Source: Sporodiniella umbellata (Eukaryota; Mucoromycota; Mucoromycetes; Mucorales; Rhizopodaceae). From it: a stretch of DNA of 64,000 nucleotides. The stretch is taken from NCBI GenBank assembly GCA_025677835.1, contig JAIXMR010000014.1, forward strand, positions 1 through 64,000, written 5' to 3'. Positions 10,710 through 21,584 of this stretch are shown in pieces (within the stretch, counting starts at the first letter, position 1; the number at the start of each line of letters is the position of its first letter). The translations under genes were made by a program, and so were the position numbers. Under the pieces are notes generated by a model that did not search any database, was not told where the DNA came from, and saw only the letters and a list, made by a program, of their open reading frames with translations.

Positions 10710-11297
10710 TTAGGAAGACTTTGTAAGTTTTGACTCCAACATATCCAAACGGTCCAAGAGCTGAACGAGCGCATCTTTCTTTTCCGAGGTGGTTGTAGGT
10801 GAATTGACAGGTGAGGGAATGGTTTGAAAAGCCATTTTTTGCTCTAGGGCGGAGATTCTTTCAGCGCAAGAAGTCAAGTATTTCTCAAGTCGAGTGTCAA
10901 TACATTCATGGACTTGTTTGCGCACCATGGATTCGATCAGCTCTGTAGAAGACTGAAGAGTTTGGATGAGGTTAGAAGATCTTCTGATGTCGTTATCCAG
11001 GGCAGCTTTGAGTTTCTTTGTCTGTTCGAGGTTGTCATAGAGATATTCAAAGGGTTGTAAGAAGAGTTGTTTCTGTCTTGAGGCCGAAGTATGCGAAGGT
11101 ACGACAGGTGTAGCTGGGTGCTTCATAATTGTTTTTTTTGTCATGGCCTTTCTGAGAGGAGCTGAATGGATCAAGAAGTCGCTGTTGCGGCTATAGGAAG
11201 GTGTGTTGATAGTCAGATTCTTTTTAGGGTCTGGCAGTCTTTTGGAGAGCAGAGTAGATGGCTTTGGTAATTCCAAGTAAGCGTTGTTGGGAGACAT
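10710..11297 (-). CDS. Coiled-coil protein of unknown function
   Basis: A single-exon frame encodes 195 aa, starting at ATG 11297. The N-terminal 70 residues are Pro/Ser/Lys-rich and probably disordered (LPKPSTLLSKRLPDPKKN). Residues about 80-140 form a heptad-like coiled coil (FEYLYDNLEQTKKLKAALDN, LIQTLQSSTELIESMV). A second helix follows (RLEKYLTSCAERISALEQKM), and the C-terminus holds a final leucine-rich helix (LVQLLDRLDMLESKL). No catalytic or DNA-binding motif is visible. It lies tail to tail with PRP38, 186 bases away. Composition matches the neighbouring genes. It may be a structural or adaptor protein, but that is a guess. Confidence 0.7.
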   Translation of the reverse strand: MSPNNAYLELPKPSTLLSKRLPDPKKNLTINTPSYSRNSDFLIHSAPLRKAMTKKTIMKHPATPVVPSHTSASRQKQLFLQPFEYLYDNLEQTKKLKAALDNDIRRSSNLIQTLQSSTELIESMVRKQVHECIDTRLEKYLTSCAERISALEQKMAFQTIPSPVNSPTTTSEKKDALVQLLDRLDMLESKLTKSS

Positions 11298-12334
11298 ATG
11301 GATAAGAGAGAGAAGGGTAAATAAAATGAAATCCTAATCTATGCAAGCTCTCTACTATTTATATGTAATAAACTCTACTGTGTAATGCGTACAACCAAAT
11401 TAAGGGTTAATGTAGCACTCCTTTTAATTGGATTTTTTTTACTTGAACAATACAAATACACTAAAATTAGGTGCAAAACGTGCCATTAACAAATTTTAAG
11501 AAAATAATAGAACGTGGATATTTTTAGATATTTTTTTTTTACCAGTGAAAGGACACAGACATCACAACCATTTGGCATTCTCCTAGTTCATACAAGGTAA
11601 ATAGTTTAAGCCCGTAGAGCTTAATAAATGACATTGGAATAATGACAATTAGATTTTCTTTATGTATATATTGATGAATGGTGAATGAAATACGCGTGTT
11701 TTGTGTTATTTCATTATTTGATACTTTTGAAATTTAAACAACTGGCTTTCAATCCCTTAGCCAAGATAGAGCATAGAGATTAGTGTGCAGACACGAGGTA
11801 CTGTATTCTTTGAACAATGCAAAGTAATTTACAGTTAGTTTTATTTCAAGCATTTTACTTTAATTTCCCGAAATCTGCAATGTATAAAAATACCTCTTTT
11901 ATTATTGTTTATCAATGTCTTGCAAGACATTGTAATTTAATAAACTTTCTGTAACCTTTTGGTCCGACTTGTCAAAAACCTCTTTTTTTTTTTCTTGTTT
12001 CAATAAAGTAAATAAAAACCATTACCCACTTTCCATCTGTGCAACTTGTTGGTGTCTTGCTTAGGTCGTTTTTGAAACTCCTCTTGGAAAGAGAAGGAGG
12101 CAATGCCACAGACCTAAAAGAAGTCTAAAGTTAGCGTAAAGCACTTTTTTAAGCTACTGGAGTAGGAAATGCAAATAGAGAAAGAGAGAGAGGGGAGTGG
12201 GCGATCTTTTTATTACCATGTGGGACTGAATGGGTTTTATTTCATTTGTCAGACATGAAAAATAAAGCCTGATCCAGCTGAATGTTTTCTTTCCAAATTT
12301 AGCAGGCAATTAAAAACGATAATAAATAATAATA
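11298..12334. other. Intergenic, AT-rich
   Basis: No frame with coding character was found on either strand. The DNA is AT-rich with short poly(T) runs. It contains the presumed promoter of the coiled-coil gene and ends at the TA dinucleotide that borders the Tc1/mariner relic. Confidence 0.5.
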
Positions 12335-13859
12335 CAGTCAAGCCGAAAAATATTGAGCGCCTTGAAAATTTAAATGGTTGGAACTAAAAAAACAATTCAA
12401 GCCTTTCTAAAAAAAGAGAAGAAAGTCTGATTGGTTGTTTTTAATTTTTTTATTGAACGCTTTTAACTACAATTGACACTCTGACGTTTAGAGCGACGCG
12501 AGGATCAATGGCTCGCACCTTATTGTAAGCTTCAGCAATTCTTTGAGATAAAGTCTCTTGACTTATCAAGTTCTCGTGCTTTGTTTTTCTTTTAACAAGA
12601 GACCAGGATTTCTCGATTAGATTTAATTTTAGTGTATATGGAGGCAAACACATGGCTTTTTATAACCTCTGCTTTCAATCTTTCTTAGCATTGGTTGTGA
12701 TTTACAACTAGAATACTTATTCATTACAAGACAACTATTATTTAAATCTTTGTCCGTGTTAAGAATGTCAAATAACTCGATTTTATAAAATAGGCCGTAG
12801 TTGTACCTTTGGGAGGCAGTTTAGTTTCACAGTCGTTTTCAACTTGGACATACCCTATGTCAGGGCTTTCTATGACAATGCCTTTGCTCGGCGCCTCTCG
12901 CAACTCTTCTTTTCTTAAACTTCTCAGTCTTTGTTGCTTGGACTTTTAGTTTTTTCAATATTGTTATTCATAGTAACAGGGATTACACTTGAATAGTGAA
13001 TGGCTTTAGAGTTGTATGTGAAGGGGATTGTGTTTTTTCAATATCAACACTAGCTGGACTTCCTACATTTGGCCTTATTTAGTTTTTTCTCATGTTGATG
13101 TTGAATCCTGCCTCAACAATGACCACACAGCTTTTCTTATAACCCAACCTAGAGTCTTTCTATTCTATAAACCATCTATGCCTCTTTTGAAAGTTGTCTT
13201 CTACCTTTGGAAATAGAAAACCCTTCAAAGGTAGAAGTCAATGAATCAATTATATCAACAGCATATAGTTGGGGATTTTTTTAGACTATATCTTGGATAT
13301 GTTGCTCATTTTCCTCAAAAAATATCTTGTGTCTTTTTTTTTTTTTGTGAAGTCCTGACTTTGTATAGGGTGTCATCTCTGTTTTTTTTCTATTCCTTCT
13401 ACCAACGCGTAATAGTACTGGATTTTATGCCTAGCTGTCTTGCAACGCCTGCTACCCTTCCTCTTTTGACAATGACTTCAATCATTCGGTTGATAAACTC
13501 TCCTCTGTTACGATCGCTCTATACTTTATATACGCCAGTAACTGCTTTATCTTGTAGATCAATTTTGTTTGTTGGTCACTCTTCTATCTTTACGCCTTCT
13601 TTGTCTTTTGGTTTAGCTGCTAATAAGCAGCTTGGCTAGCTATAGCGCAAAGAACTATATTGGAATCCGCAACGTCCGTTAATGACTCTTCCATTAGATC
13701 TATAAAGTTTATTTCTTCCTCCTTCTAAATATCTTCTTATCTATCCTCCCGGTAGAAAGTGCTTTGGTTCATAGTGTGTTACTATTGAAAAGAAAGTCTG
13801 AATTTCTACAAATATGCGAGAGCTTCAAAAGCGCTCAATGAAAGAATCGAAAACAACCG
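12335..13859 (-). mobile_element. Inactive Tc1/mariner-type element with TA borders
   Basis: A 1.5 kb decayed element lies between TA dinucleotides (12333-12334 and 13860-13861). The left end starts CAGTCAAG; read inward, the right end starts CGGTTG. Both ends share attgagcgc followed by ttgaa, at 12352 on the left and inverted at 13831-13839 on the right. Minus-strand fragments in element order fit a Tc1/mariner transposase: an HTH (RVAGVARQLGIKSSTITRW, about 13500-13400), VVIVEAGFNINMRKN (about 13130-13080), LVMNKYSSCKSQ (about 12745-12700) and a C-terminal part in frame 12653-12450 (LPPYTLKLNLIEKSWSLVKR). In relatives the second and third fragments normally read DEAGFN and MDN, so both of these catalytic aspartates are lost. 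Stops and frame changes separate the fragments. Confidence 0.8.
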
Positions 13860-15319
13860 TATTGGATCCTTAGGTCAACACCCTATGGGCTACCAAGAAT
13901 ATACTTGTAGCTACTGTTTAGGAATAAGCCAAGTACGATCAGTCGAGTGATCAAGTTTTGACTTGAACTGTCTTGAAACAGAATGAAACATTCTGCTGCT
14001 CATGGTTTACAAAAGTAAGAGTAGATACCAGGAAGCCGACTCTCTACAGTGTCATCTTTGATTTCTTCAGAAACCGACTCAATACACACAGCAGGCAAAA
14101 CCGGCTCTACATTGAACTTTTAATTTTTTTTTTTTTGTCAATAGTAGCCCAATGCTCTTTTCATAAACTGTTTATCAACAGTGCGCCGGCTGGCTACAGT
14201 GATGGGCAGAAGATTGATAGAGGAAGATTAAGGCCGCAAAACCACAACAGAGCGAGCTCCAGACTTCTGTTCGCAATTGCCGACGAAAGAGTTACTATTT
14301 GTACATGTGATTAATACTATGGCATCTAGAAAAGTTCGTTTCGACATTTTGTTGGTAGCGACATGTCTAACTGTATTCAGCAATGAAACAAAAAGACATT
14401 GCAATCATAACCTAGCCAAAAGAAGCTTAACTTTTATAGCACTTCTTTCATCAAATAAAAAGTACGGCAAAAGTATAGTCTTTAGCTAGGAATAATGTAT
14501 GAAAACTCTGATTGGCCAGACAAACGTTTGATTTCTATTTTTGAGCATTTTGAATTCTAAACCCAAAGCTCTGCAAAAGGAGGTTTGTTTGAATAAAGTA
14601 AGAAAAAAGTCTGAAAATAAGTTAAAATAGTCTTAATTATTACCACGAACGTTTGAATTAAAACAAACTGACCAAAAGAAAAAACACTGTAATAATAAGC
14701 AGTACTCTAGTCACTGGCCATGGGAACTTTTTCAGGAGCTCTTTTATTTTTAGACTGCAACCAAAAAAAGCTAATTTTAATTGCTTTAATTAATCTCTTG
14801 CTTCTTTTCATATGCTTTCTTTGTATTTCAATACTTCTTATAAGCAAAAAGAGACTAAGCCAAAAAAGCCTTTTTTTTTTTAAAAAAAAAAAACAGTGCA
14901 AGGGCTGATGGGCTGTTTATTTTTCTCATAGAAACGAAGGTCTTTGGCTTTGACATTTGATTTTGTTCCAAGAAATACGCTTGATATTTGCTTAAATATA
15001 AGGAAAAAGGTGCCAAACATCTTGATTTGTTTTTTATTGGTTTGGGACAATAGAAAAGAGCAGAAAATAGAATTTTTTTTTTTTGAGGCATGAATACTCT
15101 TGGCCTCCAACTAGATTGATTTGCATCTTGCACAGGCTACATGATGTGTGGCTCAGAGATTGCGATGAAAAAAAGCAACAAATAGAAAAAGGCAAAGAGA
15201 GAGAGAGGGCTTTGACAAACTCCATTTTAATCTATGCGTAGGACAAAAAAAAACGCTATAAAAAAACAGAGAAGCCTTGATTGTTTTCCTTTCACATATA
15301 CTTTTATATTCTTTCTCCA
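13860..15319. other. Intergenic, no supported gene
   Basis: Several 60-110 codon frames occur here (for example 13973-14314 and 14277-14489 on plus). They lack recognisable domains, and their composition does not stand out from the surroundings. The segment from 14860 to 15100 is dominated by poly(A)/poly(T). The part before 15320 is the leader of the first CYSTM gene, with a pyrimidine-rich stretch ending in ctttctcca. Confidence 0.4.
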
Positions 15320-15609
15320 ATGTCCCAATATCCTCCTCCACAACAAGGTTATTATCCTCCTCAACAGCAAGGCGGCTACTATCAACCTTCGTAAGTAAAA
15401 AGAGAATCCATAAAAGAAAACCAAAGTTGACGCTTTGTAGTCCACAACCCCAGACCATTATCGTGCAACAAGAACCTCCTAAGGAAGACCATTCTTGCTG
15501 TTGGGGATGGTAAGCAGACGAGTATTTAAGCAGACGTGCTAAACTGTTTTTCTATTTACTTAGTCTGTTGGCAATGTGTTTCTGTTGCGCTTTGGAAGAG
15601 ATGTGTTAA
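15320..15609 (+). CDS. CYSTM-family cysteine-rich mini-protein, copy 1
   Basis: Three exons (15320-15390, 15441-15509, 15564-15609) encode 61 aa. The N-terminal half is Pro/Gln/Tyr-rich (QYPPPQQGYYPPQQQGGYY). A short linker (TIIVQQEPPKEDHS) leads to a Cys-rich hydrophobic tail (CCWGCLLAMCFCCALEEMC). This layout matches the CYSTM module: tail-anchored, cysteine-rich stress-related proteins of fungi and plants. Membrane association through the tail is expected. Introns are 50 and 54 bases, with donors gtaagt and gtaagc. The next gene downstream has the same three-exon structure, with exons 2 and 3 of equal length, so the two arose by tandem duplication. Confidence 0.85.
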
Positions 15610-15900
15610 ATTTCTCTTTTACCCCTTAAAAATGATGACGCTCTATCTCTTTTTCTTTTTTGGTTCAAATACATTTTCTTTATCATGTTTCTCTTATTTA
15701 TTATTAACCATCAAATAAAACTCACACACTTAAAAAAAAAAAGTGCCTCTTGTACAGAACCCCCTTTGAATCCGAATATCCGAAAGTAAGGAAGTCAACT
15801 CCCCTGAAAGTCATTTCGGGCTTTAAAGAAATAAAGTGAAATCCATTCTATACAAGTTTGTTTCTTTTCTTGCTTTTCTTTTCTCTTCCTTACTCGAAAA

Positions 15901-16237
15901 ATGTCTCAATATCCTCCCCCTCAAGGCTATCCTCAACAACAACAACAAGGTTACTATCAACCTCCCCCTCAAGAAGGCTATTATCCCCCTCAACAACAAG
16001 GTGGATACTATCAACCTGCGTAAGTTTTGTTTTAAAAACAAGGTGGCCTGTTCTGAACCGTTTTCTTAGCCCCCCACCTCAAACCATTGTTGTTCAACAA
16101 CAACCTCAAAAGGAAGATAATTCGTGCTGCTGTGGATGGTAAAAAGAAGTTTTGTATTAGAAAAGCGTGTTGACTGACACCCCGTCTTTAGTTTGTTGGC
16201 TATGTGTTTCTGTTGCGCCTTGGAAGAAATGTGTTAG
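15901..16237 (+). CDS. CYSTM-family cysteine-rich mini-protein, copy 2
   Basis: Three exons (15901-16019, 16070-16138, 16192-16237) encode 77 aa. It is a paralogue of the gene 0.3 kb upstream. The Pro/Gln/Tyr-rich N-terminus is longer by about 16 residues (GYPQQQQQGYYQPPPQEG), while the tail is almost identical (SCCCGCLLAMCFCCALEEMC). One tail position differs visibly: Trp in copy 1 is Cys here. Splice phases are identical in both genes. The expansion lies entirely in the low-complexity part of exon 1, which suggests repeat slippage after duplication. The expected location is a membrane via the C-terminal tail. Confidence 0.85.
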
Positions 16238-16824
16238 ATACCCTGACTCAAATAGATATTACATTTACGCTATTACTACTACTACTACTACTACTAAAAA
16301 AAACCCCACATTTTCTAATAAACGCCACGGTGAAGCCACACCTGTTTGAATATCAACCAAAAAAAAAAAAGATATATTTAGGCAATTAAAATAGCTCACT
16401 CTGAAGGGCTGTGAACTTTTGAGTCATTTATCGGTGTTGTTGTTTCTGTTGTTGAGGCTTAGGCTACACAAACATACAGGACACATGCATACATTTCAAT
16501 GATAGCTCATTTAAAAAAAATAAGCACTGTGGCTGGTACAACAACGTTGTTCGCTATTAGAAATAGATTTATAAATAAATAATAGCTTGGCGACTCAGAG
16601 AGTGTTTATTTTCTAAACAAGGACAATTCATATCCTTTGGCGATACACTAAACTCTTTTTTTTTTTTTTTTTTAATAAATGCAAGCAGACAAAAGAATAA
16701 AAAAAAAAAACACAAAGCCACGCGTCTCCTTTAAATACAAATAAACAAAGTGAGAACGAGGATGTTTAAGAAATTACATTAAAAGAGGGGCAAACACTTT
16801 CTTTTACTCTTTCTATCTATCTCA
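16238..16824. other. Intergenic, AT-rich with small repeats
   Basis: The stretch contains a (TAC)n-like trinucleotide run near 16274-16296, a poly(T) tract near 16658-16673 and A-rich DNA. No coding frame is supported. The last 100 bases are the probable promoter and leader of the TBC gene. Confidence 0.5.
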
Positions 16825-18333
16825 ATGAATAAACTTGCCTTTTTGTCCCCACCCGTTAAACTTTCTATTTCAAGTGAATGGCAACTTGTTTCTCATCTGG
16901 AATCAAGCATGGACGGGATCGATCTGAGTAAATAAGACCACCCAAAAAAAAAAAATTTTTTTATTGCTTTAAGTGAACCAAATGTATCAGATTTTTGGAC
17001 ATTGGTCTTACAACAGGATTCAAATTGGGCGATCAAAAAGGACGTATTGGTAGACCAATTGAAGAAAGGAGGCCTACCTTCTTCTTTACGTGGTTTACTC
17101 TGGCCACTGTTTTCAAAAGCTACCTGTCTGGATGAAACCTATCGAGAGTTATTAAACCAATCCAGTCCGCACGAGAAATGGATCCAGCGGGACCTGAACC
17201 GAACGTTTCCCAACCATGTTTATTTCAAAACAGGTGAGGGTCAAGAGCGGCTGTTTCATTTGATTAAAGTCTATAGTCTATGGGATCCAGAGGTAGGTTA
17301 TTGTCAAGGTATTCATTTTTTGGCTGGCTGTCTATTACTTTACGTAAGTGCACACCAAAAAAAAAAAAAAACAAGTCATGTAATCCTTTTGAAAAACATA
17401 TATATATATATATATATAAAGGTCCCAGAAGAAGCAGCTTTTGCAGTTTTGGTACGTTTGATGTCTCATTATGGATTAAGAAGACAGTTTATACCCAAGA
17501 TGGAAGGATTGCATGAACGTATGTTTCAATGGGATCAACTTCTTTCACTTTATTTACCCAACGTGGATCGTCACCTAAAAAGCCAAGGGGTGGAATCAAG
17601 TATGTATGCCTCGCAATGGTTCATGACTTTTTTTGCTTATCGCTGTTCGTTGGATCTGGTGTTTGTTGTGTTAGATAGTGTACTGATTGAAGGAGCCCAT
17701 CAGATACTCCATTTTGCTTTAGCGTTAATGTCTCGTCAGCAAGAAAAAATCCTGACCCTTGAATTTGAATCTTTGCTGGCCTTCTTGGCTAGCCCAGTCT
17801 TTGAGGTCTACGATCAGAACCCAACTGCATGGATCCAAGATGCTTATGCACTCAAAATTTCACCCAGCCAGCTTGCTAAATCCAGTCGTCAGTACCAGAC
17901 TCAGATGGCTCAGAAAGAGAAACAAGCCATTCTGGAAGAGAGCGTGCGCAAGGAACACATAGATTTGACTAAAAAATATCAACAGTCACGACAGGACTAC
18001 CTTACACTCTATACAGATCATCAACAGACCAAAACACAGTTGGCTCAGGTACAGATCAGCATCCAGCAGTTATGTCAGGCACAGGAAACGATCGTTCACG
18101 ATCTCTCTTTGACACGTACACATATCGCTCAGATTCAAGTAGGAGGTCAGCATCGACATCAATTGGATACCTTGGCCACTCAAAATGCAATGTTGGTTCA
18201 TACCAATTCAGAGCTTGAACATCGACTGGCCTCTCTGGAATCCTTGATGATTGATTGGAAATTAAAAGAGGCTGAACTCGAAAACGAAAACCATACCCTT
18301 CAAAAAAAAGTTGAATCTGTCCTAGATAAATAA
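16825..18333 (+). CDS. TBC-domain Rab GTPase-activating protein (Gyp5/EVI5-like)
   Basis: Three exons (16825-16927, 16991-17343, 17422-18333) encode 455 aa. The TBC domain covers about residues 45-275: GLPSSLRGLLWPLF at the start, IQRDLNRTFP with the catalytic arginine finger, and GYCQGIHFLAG with the glutamine finger. Both catalytic residues are present, so the protein should speed GTP hydrolysis on a Rab. From about residue 300 a long Gln/Glu-rich coiled coil runs to the end (HQQTKTQLAQVQISIQQL), as in Gyp5/EVI5-type GAPs, which act on Golgi and exocytic Rabs. The first junction uses the acceptor ending at 16990 (phase 1). An alternative acceptor at 16973 keeps the frame only with a later ATG. 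Intron 2 contains an (AT)n run directly before its acceptor. Confidence 0.9.
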
Positions 18334-18421
18334 ACATACATGTCTAGAGATCCCCTTTAAAAAAAAATAGACACGCCTGTTTTAAATACACAAAATAGAA
18401 AAAAGTGCTGATGTGTGTTTT

Positions 18422-18973
18422 TTATTGTTTTTCTGACAAGAGACATTCTTCTTCATCTGGTAAATGAATGGTGCCTTCTCGTTGTATAAGCCAAAGGTAG
18501 TAAAAGGATTCTGACCAGATCAAGAGAATTTCCAAAGCCAATGTGAAAACGACAAGGTACTTGAGACCATCTGTAAGCCAATGTTCATCGAGGCTCAAGA
18601 CAGTTTTCACGTTTTGATCAAAACCGATACAGAAACACCAGCTGATGACCAGACCGATGGGCATCAGACACTGAAAGAATTGTTCTAGCAGGACTGCAGC
18701 ACAGGGCGCGCGTTCTTCGGTATGAAGATTCATGAGTAAAAAGAGAGGGCAAAAGATAGAGGCTTGAGAGGCTACAAGGGTGGCGATCAACCTTCGATCC
18801 TGTATTAATTCATTGACCATTCTTTCCCCTTCTTGTTGTGCTGAGGTGTCAATAAGCGAATAGACCGGAATACTGCGAAAATTGTATATACACAACGAAC
18901 TGATCACAATCAAAATTGATAGTGTAAATGTACTGATTCGGGTATACGAAATATAACTTTGGATGCTTTGCAT
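18422..18973 (-). CDS. Four-span membrane protein of unknown function
   Basis: A single-exon frame encodes 183 aa. Four hydrophobic stretches are visible: FTLSILIVISSLCIY (about 17-31), LVASQASIFCPLFLLM (66-81), IGLVISWCFCIGF (107-119) and YLVVFTLALEILLIW (140-154). The tail is acidic with a dileucine-like motif (DEEECLLSEK). I recognise no family. It lies tail to tail with the TBC gene, 88 bases apart, so the two probably share a terminator region. The ATG at 18973 is the first in frame, just before the first hydrophobic segment. Confidence 0.65.
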   Translation of the reverse strand: MQSIQSYISYTRISTFTLSILIVISSLCIYNFRSIPVYSLIDTSAQQEGERMVNELIQDRRLIATLVASQASIFCPLFLLMNLHTEERAPCAAVLLEQFFQCLMPIGLVISWCFCIGFDQNVKTVLSLDEHWLTDGLKYLVVFTLALEILLIWSESFYYLWLIQREGTIHLPDEEECLLSEKQ

Positions 18974-19929
18974 AGTTTCAATTAGATAATAAATAAATAT
19001 ATAAAAAAAAAAGAAAAAAAAATAAAAAAAGCAAAGGAAATTTTTTTCTTAACTCTTTCTATAAGCACATAAATAAACGCCAAAAAAAAAAAAAAAAAAA
19101 AAAAGTATATTTTATACATCAAAGCTTACCCCCTCATTTTCTTTTCTTATACAGAAAACAACCAAAGAAACTAAATTTCTTTATAAAAAGAAACAGACAA
19201 GGTCTTTTCTCTTTCCGTTTCTCTTTCTTTCTTTGATCTTTTTTGCTTTTATTACCAAAAAGGGTTGTTTTGTAGTTAAACTTAGTTTTGGCTGAAGTTT
19301 CTTTTATATATACCAAAAAAAAAAAAAGGATGTCAAAATGTTTTAAAAGGTATGAGCCACAAACTATGTTAATCCAGATTTATATACACGCACACACACA
19401 TATATATATATATACACGCACGCACATATGCAAAAAGTTGCGTTCTAAAAAGATCACTGTTTTGAATCAGGCCAAAATGATTATGTAAACACAAAGCTCT
19501 ATCAAAAAAAAAAAAAACAATGTTCTCATTCCTTTCTATTATGCACATATTAAATTCTAGTCGAAAATAGCTATTGAATGCTTTAAAAACATTTGTAACT
19601 TATAAGAAACTCTTCCTCCCCCCCTTCCCCCTTTATTTGTTATTGTTAAATCACAGTTTTGATTTCAACATCAAAGCTGAGCTGTGTCTTATACCAGAAA
19701 AAAAAAAGCCGTTCTTCTTTATATATATTTGTTGTTGTTTGGTTGACTTTGGCTAGTTTTATAATTCATTCACTGATCAAACTTACATACACTTTCACTA
19801 AATCATTAGAGTAAAGGACTTTCGTTTTTTATCTCCGCTTTGGGTACACTTGCTTTTTTTGGTATTTTTGGTGTGTTTCCAAAATGAACTTTACACATTC
19901 TCTGCGGCTGGGGAGTAGAAGTTGGGATA
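18974..19929. other. Intergenic, AT-rich with homopolymers and (CA)/(TA) repeats
   Basis: Poly(A) runs (19083-19104, 19315-19327), a mixed (CA)n/(TA)n microsatellite at about 19388-19425 and no frame with coding character. Several 60-codon frames on both strands arise from the low-complexity tracts. Confidence 0.5.
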
Positions 19930-20230
19930 AAAAAAAAAGGCTTTGAAAAAAAGAATCGTGGTATATCATAAAGACAAGCTTTTGAAAGCAACGACGGGCA
20001 TGCTGGATAAGCCCGACAAAAAGGGATTTCCCATAGTCATGGATAATTACCGAATTCACCATTCTGTTGACACTTTTATAAAAGGGAGAGAGAGTATAAG
20101 CCTTTGCCCATGCCTATTTCTTTAAACCAGTAGAGTGCTGGCCAAAAAAAGTGAAAGAGGCACACTTAATGAAGCAGGCAATTTAACGCTTTAAAGCTTA
20201 CAGACTCCCTACAGTTCAAAGGCTGCTAAG
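19930..20230 (+). mobile_element. Tc1/mariner transposase fragment (C-terminal half)
   Basis: The plus frame 19943-20125 contains IVMDNYRIHHSVDTF, the region around the second catalytic aspartate of Tc1/mariner transposases (MDN followed by IH). In another frame downstream, ECWPKKVKEAHLMKQ fits the usual NPIEECWxKVK block. A frameshift and stops separate the two, so it is dead. No first catalytic block or terminal repeats were found, so only the 3' half seems to survive. It lies 0.3 kb upstream of uS4m, in the same orientation, and could contribute to its upstream region. Confidence 0.65.
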
Positions 20231-20563
20231 GTTAGACCAGGTATGTTGACATCTTCTGAGTTAGATGTATCAACAAAGAAATTGGCTCAAGACAAGGATT
20301 ATCGCTATAGATTTCAAAAAGTACGTCAATTTTATTTTTTGAAGCCGTGTCAAAAAAAAAAATACAAAGTGTACCAAAAAACAATTCAAACCGACCATGT
20401 CGTTCCAGGCACATCGGACTTTTTCAAAGCCTTTTTTTTTTTTTTTGGGAAGACTGTTTACGGAGGTTTAAATTTTTTTTTTTTTAGTCTTGTCAAAGAG
20501 AAAAAGCAAAAAGGACCCTTGAAAGCGTTGAGATTGTTTATAGAAAAAAAAAAAAAAAAAAAG

Positions 20564-21286
20564 ATGAGAAAACCGATCTATTCATTAACTCGAAAACTGG
20601 CACGTATGTCTTGGAACAAATACAACCTTTACAACATTGCCAATAAAAAGCTGGATCACATGGACACAAAAACACTTTTTCAACAAAAGTGGATATCGAA
20701 AAGAGAGACCCGTGCTTACCACGGTGACGAGCTTACTGAACGCCAATTCAAGAACAAATTCTTTGATCCTCAATTACCTACAGTTCAGTCTGCCGACCAT
20801 CCACCTGTGGCCTCACTCTTGTTTGGTAAACTTGAACGTCGTTTAGATTTCGTCGTTTTCAGAAGTAATTTCTGTTCTTCTGTTTACGCTGCTCGTCAAT
20901 TATGTGTTCATGGCAAAGTCTTGGTTAACGGAAAAAAGGTAACCCAAAGCTTTTCTTTAAGATTGACTGGAGAGTTTCTTTTTTAATCATTGTGCTTATA
21001 GATGGCATACCCTTCTCACAAGTTAAGGGATGGCGATGTAGTTACCGTCGATCCTCAAGCGATCCAGTTTTTGAAAGGAGAAAAAGGAAACGAGTTAGAG
21101 TTTACACCCAAGCCTTTCTCTCAACCTTTCTTGTTTGTACCTGAATATCTCGAAGTCAACTATAACACCTGTCAGTCTGTCTTTTTAAGAGAACCTATCT
21201 CTCGACCGGGACGTACTGAAATCCCTTCACCTTTCCCTCCTGAGTATCATGCACTTGCTTATGAATACTATGCTCGTAACAAATAA
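20564..21286 (+). CDS. NAM9: Mitochondrial small-subunit ribosomal protein uS4m
   Basis: Two exons (20564-20938, 21002-21286) encode 219 aa. The S4 RNA-binding domain is clear: LERRLDFVVFRSNFCSSVYA, ARQLCVHGKVLVNGKK, then after the intron AYPSHKLRDGDVVTVDP. The C-terminal extension (PFSQPFLFVPEYLEVNYNT, ending HALAYEYYARNK) is typical of fungal mitochondrial uS4 (Nam9). It binds the mitochondrial small-subunit rRNA early in assembly. The ATG at 20564 follows a 20-A run. The N-terminus (MRKPIYSLTRKLARMSW) is basic and amphipathic, suitable for mitochondrial import. An open frame continues upstream of the ATG but is low-complexity and overlaps mobile-element debris. Confidence 0.92.
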
Positions 21287-21584
21287 AACCATATAAAATC
21301 ATACACCAAAAAAAAAAAAAGGCAATTGAAAGCCAAAAGTCATGCTTATTCAGATCACTATGCACACAGCATATCTTGAACCTTTTTAATATTTCCCTTG
21401 TTTCTGTCCAGTGCTGTGGCTTTATACAAAGCCTTTCTTTAAAGAAAAAAACAAAAACAAAACGAAGCGATGCAACCAATCAGCAGACTTTGCCCCATAC
21501 TTTCCCTTTGGACATCTTTTTGTTATTATTTAATCAGCTTTGTTTTGTTATTTCTACTTTTTGTTTTGTTTTTTTTTTGTTCTT

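Noticed and set aside
13973..14489. Plus-strand frames with mixed composition between the Tc1 relic and the CYSTM genes
   Set aside because: No motif, no coherent splice partners, composition near background.
16877..16990. Alternative TBC start at the internal ATG with the acceptor at 16973
   Set aside because: Also keeps phase, but discards a protein-like N-terminus; the longer model was preferred.
20243..20560. Upstream extension of the uS4m frame
   Set aside because: Low-complexity, overlaps transposon debris, and lies beyond the start expected for the mitoribosomal protein.
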